From: Maritimibacter sp.
GTDB lineage: Bacteria > Pseudomonadota > Alphaproteobacteria > Rhodobacterales > Rhodobacteraceae
Length of the DNA stretch: 64,000 nt
Reading direction: 5' to 3'
NCBI GenBank assembly: GCA_002695005.1
Contig: NZNT01000026.1
Location: forward strand, 310,001-374,000
Of this stretch, positions 61,816-64,000 are shown piece after piece. Position 1 is the first letter of the stretch; each line of letters begins with the position of its first letter. Both the position numbers and the translations under genes were made by a program. The notes under the pieces were generated by a model. That model did no database searches, had not been told where the DNA came from, and saw only the letters and a program-made list of their open reading frames with translations.

Positions 61816-62305
61816 CTTCACCCCTGAAGTCACCGGCAGCTCGCGCCGCCCGTCCCTGGCACCCCCAGCCGCAATATTGCCGCAAACGCGCCTCAATTCG
61901 ACTGGGCAAAGGGGAAACAGATTGTTGCCTAAAGCTGGTGGAATACCTTACCCGTGACGCGTTCAGGGCGCGTCAATCAGCCCGGACGCAGGGCGGGAGA
62001 AGCGATTTTAATCGTTATTTTTCATTCTATTATGGCTAATTCGAAGGGTTTGTTGCCCGTTCACGAAATGGCCACTGTCGGGCAGGCTCGCGCCGGCGAC
62101 TGCCGCGCCAAATGGGGCATTTCTGGCCCGATTTGGGCACGGGATCCGGCGAAATCTGGGCGCAAATCTGGCACGCCCCCGGAAATCGTGACCGATTGAG
62201 GCAGGGTTAGGGGAGCGGCCGGGCGAATCCTGCGCGGATCGGTTCCGCGTGCGGATGCCGCGCGGCGGCTCACGCGGTCAGCACCGCGCAGGCAACAGGA
62301 GACGG
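61816..62305. other. Intergenic region upstream of the initiating transferase
   Basis: No gene is supported in these 490 bases. The middle (62008-62040) is strikingly AT-rich in a GC-rich genome and is a likely promoter region. To its right (62112-62175) a loose repeat occurs three times: GATTTGGGCAC, AAATCTGGGCGC and AAATCTGGCAC. A rightward 81-codon frame here lacks a ribosome site and known domains. Confidence 0.5.
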
Positions 62306-63445
62306 TCAGCCGACCTGTCGGCCGTGGCACCAGACGCCGCGCACGACCGGCGTACCCTCGATCCGGCCGACGCGGACCAGATCGGCGTGCAGCCCCGGCG
62401 CGATGCGGCCCCGGTCCGTGAGCCCGGTAGCGCGAGCCGGATTGGCCGTAACGGTGGCAATGGCGCGCGGAACGTCGTCCCAGAGATCGGCGAGAAGGAA
62501 GGCCGAGGACATGAGCGCCGACGGCACATAATCGGACGACACGATGTCGAGCAGCCCCGCCTCGGCCAGTTCATGCGCCGCCACGTTGCCGGAATGCGAT
62601 CCGCCCCGGATCAGGTTGGGCGCGCCCATCATCACCTGAATGCCGTTGGCGTGGCAGGCCTCGGCGGCCTCGCGGGTCGTCGGGAACTCGGCCAGTCGCA
62701 TCCCGTGCGACGCCGAGACCGCGACATGATCGGCGGTCGTGTCGTCATGGCTCGCGAGCACCGCGCCGTAGCGGCGGGCATGGGCCACCGCCTCGGCCTC
62801 GTGCCGGTCGCCGTTGTCGGCCTGAAGTCCCTTGAGATGTGCGACGTGATCGTCGAACTCGTCGTCGGTCATTGAGCGCTTCTTGGCGACGTATTGCTTG
62901 AGTTTCGCGATGTCGCGGAACTGGCGCTGGCCGGGCGTGTGGTCCATCAGGCTCACGATCCCGACGCGGTCGTCGGGTCCGAACTCGGCCATCTCTTCCG
63001 CCAGCGTTTCCGAGCAAATCTCGGCGCGCAGGTGGACATAGTGGTTGATGCGCAACGCGCCTTGCGCACGAAGCGCGAAGACCTCGTTCGCCACGGTGCG
63101 CGCGTATTTCTCATATCGGCCCTTTCCGGTGTGGATCGATCCCACGCGCAGGGCGTCGAACACGGTGGTGATGCCGGTGGAGGCAAGCTCGCCGTCATGG
63201 GCGAGGATCGCGGCGGCGTGGGGCCAGTCGACGTTCGGGCGCGGCTCGAGGTGGCGTTCGAGGTTGTCGGTGTGCAACTCGATCAGGCCCGGCAGCAGCA
63301 TGTCCCCGTCCAAATCCACCTCGCCGCGCGCCGCCGTGCCGCCCGGGTCGATCCCGGCGATGCGACCGCCGCGCAGGGTGACGGTGCCCCGGATAACCTC
63401 GTCATCGAGGACGATCTGCGCATTGGTGAGGATCATGTCGGTCAT
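62306..63445 (-). CDS. phnM: Alpha-D-ribose 1-methylphosphonate 5-triphosphate diphosphatase
   Basis: A 379-residue amidohydrolase-fold enzyme of the C-P lyase pathway that removes diphosphate from ribose 1-alkylphosphonate 5-triphosphate. LPGLIELHTDNLERHLEPRP is the diagnostic metal-binding segment, SLMDHTPGQRQF and VLASHDDTTADHV supply further ligands. The ATG at 63445 has AGGA eight bases upstream. A divergent DUF1045 gene of the same pathway starts 77 bases away. Confidence 0.94.
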   Translation of the reverse strand: MTDMILTNAQIVLDDEVIRGTVTLRGGRIAGIDPGGTAARGEVDLDGDMLLPGLIELHTDNLERHLEPRPNVDWPHAAAILAHDGELASTGITTVFDALRVGSIHTGKGRYEKYARTVANEVFALRAQGALRINHYVHLRAEICSETLAEEMAEFGPDDRVGIVSLMDHTPGQRQFRDIAKLKQYVAKKRSMTDDEFDDHVAHLKGLQADNGDRHEAEAVAHARRYGAVLASHDDTTADHVAVSASHGMRLAEFPTTREAAEACHANGIQVMMGAPNLIRGGSHSGNVAAHELAEAGLLDIVSSDYVPSALMSSAFLLADLWDDVPRAIATVTANPARATGLTDRGRIAPGLHADLVRVGRIEGTPVVRGVWCHGRQVG

Positions 63446-63484
63446 TGTATCGTTCCTGTTCACCGTGCCCTATGTCAGCCGCGT

Positions 63485-63500
63485 GTCACTGATTTGTGAC
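63485..63500. promoter_or_regulatory. Palindrome in the divergent phn promoter region
   Basis: GTCAC-TGATTT-GTGAC is a 5-6-5 inverted repeat in the 77-base gap between phnM and the DUF1045 gene. It could be an operator for a phn regulator such as a GntR/PhnF-type protein; no such gene is visible in the window. Confidence 0.4.
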
Positions 63501-63522
63501 AAATGACGGCTACGGGGCAGCC

Positions 63523-64000
63523 ATGACTGAATTCAGACGTTTCGCGGTCTATGCCGCGCCAAGGCCCGGCCCGCTGGCAGACTTCGCGGCCCGCTGGCTG
63601 GGCTGGGACCCGGCAGCGGGCGAGGTGCGAACGCATCCCGAGGTGCCGGGGTTGCAGCTTCCGGTCGCGAGCCTGACGGCGGCGCCGCGCAAATACGGGT
63701 TTCACGGGACGCTCAAGCCGCCGTTCCGGCTGGCCACGTCCCGCGCCGCGCTGGAGGCTTATCTGGGCGCTTTCGCCGCCGATCATGCGCCCGTGGTGCT
63801 GGACGGTCTGCGGCTGGCCCGTATCGGCCGGTTTCTGGCGCTGGTCCCGGACGGGGAGACGACAGCCCTGTCCGACCTCGCATCGGGGGTGGTCGAAGCG
63901 CTCGACCACCATCGTGCTGCACCGGGGGCCGACGAACTGACGCGGCGGCGGGCCGGGGGGCTGAGCGCGCGGCAGGAGGCCCTGCTCACCACCTTCGGCT
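63523..64000 (+). CDS. DUF1045 phosphonate-metabolism protein (partial, 3' end outside window)
   Basis: The first 159 residues of a protein of about 230. RKYGFHGTLKPPFRLA gives the first H-x-T motif of a 2H phosphoesterase-like fold, as in DUF1045 proteins encoded in phn operons. The second H-x-T motif would lie beyond the window. The ATG at 63523 begins MTEFRRFAVYAAPRPGPLAD, the usual family start. It is divergent from phnM, as often seen. Confidence 0.85.
   Translation, partial: MTEFRRFAVYAAPRPGPLADFAARWLGWDPAAGEVRTHPEVPGLQLPVASLTAAPRKYGFHGTLKPPFRLATSRAALEAYLGAFAADHAPVVLDGLRLARIGRFLALVPDGETTALSDLASGVVEALDHHRAAPGADELTRRRAGGLSARQEALLTTFG

Noticed and set aside
61954-62199. 81-codon rightward frame upstream of the initiating transferase
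   Set aside because: It crosses the AT-rich promoter stretch, lacks a ribosome site and is not protein-like in composition.
1-64000. CRISPR arrays, tRNA or rRNA genes and intact insertion sequences
   Set aside because: Reading both strands showed no regular repeat-spacer pattern, no cloverleaf-like tRNA ends and no transposase with terminal repeats.

Overview
The window is GC-rich, densely coded DNA from an alphaproteobacterium, most likely a Rhodobacteraceae (roseobacter-type) organism. The evidence is gene content: the aerobic box benzoate pathway with a BoxR-type regulator, TRAP transporters, xanthine dehydrogenase beside a BMP-type purine ABC transporter, a C-P lyase phn locus, an FnrL-type box and a CtrA-type box. 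No rRNA, tRNA, CRISPR array or intact insertion sequence was seen. Taxonomy is inferred from content and style, not from a marker-gene search.

Layout. 1-2436 (-): most of DNA polymerase III alpha. 2557-3958 (+): two SRPBCC/AHSA1 genes around a small ArsR-type repressor with paired operators. 3928-4752 (-): a DUF6544-like protein. 5030-15188 (+): a purine operon with XdhA-XdhB-XdhC, a BMP-family ABC transporter and an unexpected voltage-gated K+ channel-like gene, ended by a clear terminator. 15268-16332 (+): a DAO-type oxidoreductase. 16335-18699 (-): a three-gene export-type ABC system (MlaC-like periplasmic protein, ATPase, FtsX-type permease). 18852-22526 (+): a Pat-type acyl-CoA ligase/acetyltransferase fusion behind a perfect FNR box, followed by a class II-like deacetylase.

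22588-40374 (-) is an aromatic catabolism island. It holds BoxR, a thioesterase, BoxA, two small uncharacterised genes, BoxB, BoxC, DUF309, an alpha/beta hydrolase, benzoate-CoA ligase and DUF4863. A hydroxycinnamate block follows (acyl-CoA dehydrogenase, feruloyl/coumaroyl-CoA synthetase, MarR regulator, crotonase), then a TRAP transporter resembling TarPQM. Repeats of the form TGCN-N6-TGCN occur in front of boxC, the ligase operon and the TRAP operon, and TGCA half-sites precede boxR. This suggests one regulon running from uptake and side-chain removal to ring epoxidation.

40821-61815 is an exopolysaccharide or surface-glycan locus. Its recognisable core is Wzx-like flippase, GT25, two GT4, GT2, Wzc-type tyrosine autokinase, Wzy/WaaL-like polymerase or ligase, a PslG/GH39-like hydrolase, a pyruvyl transferase and an ExoY/WcaJ-type initiating transferase. 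At its left edge lies a tightly overlapping, unfamiliar operon: RraA-like aldolase, CphA-like ATP-grasp, COG3919-like ATP-grasp, an Ldh2-family dehydrogenase lacking one conserved His, and a GINT1-like protein. A 2OG-Fe(II) dioxygenase and a FemAB/CelD-type acyltransferase precede it. This is the best candidate for an undescribed system, perhaps amide or hydroxy-acid decoration of the glycan. 62306-64000 holds phnM and, divergently, a truncated DUF1045 gene of phosphonate metabolism.
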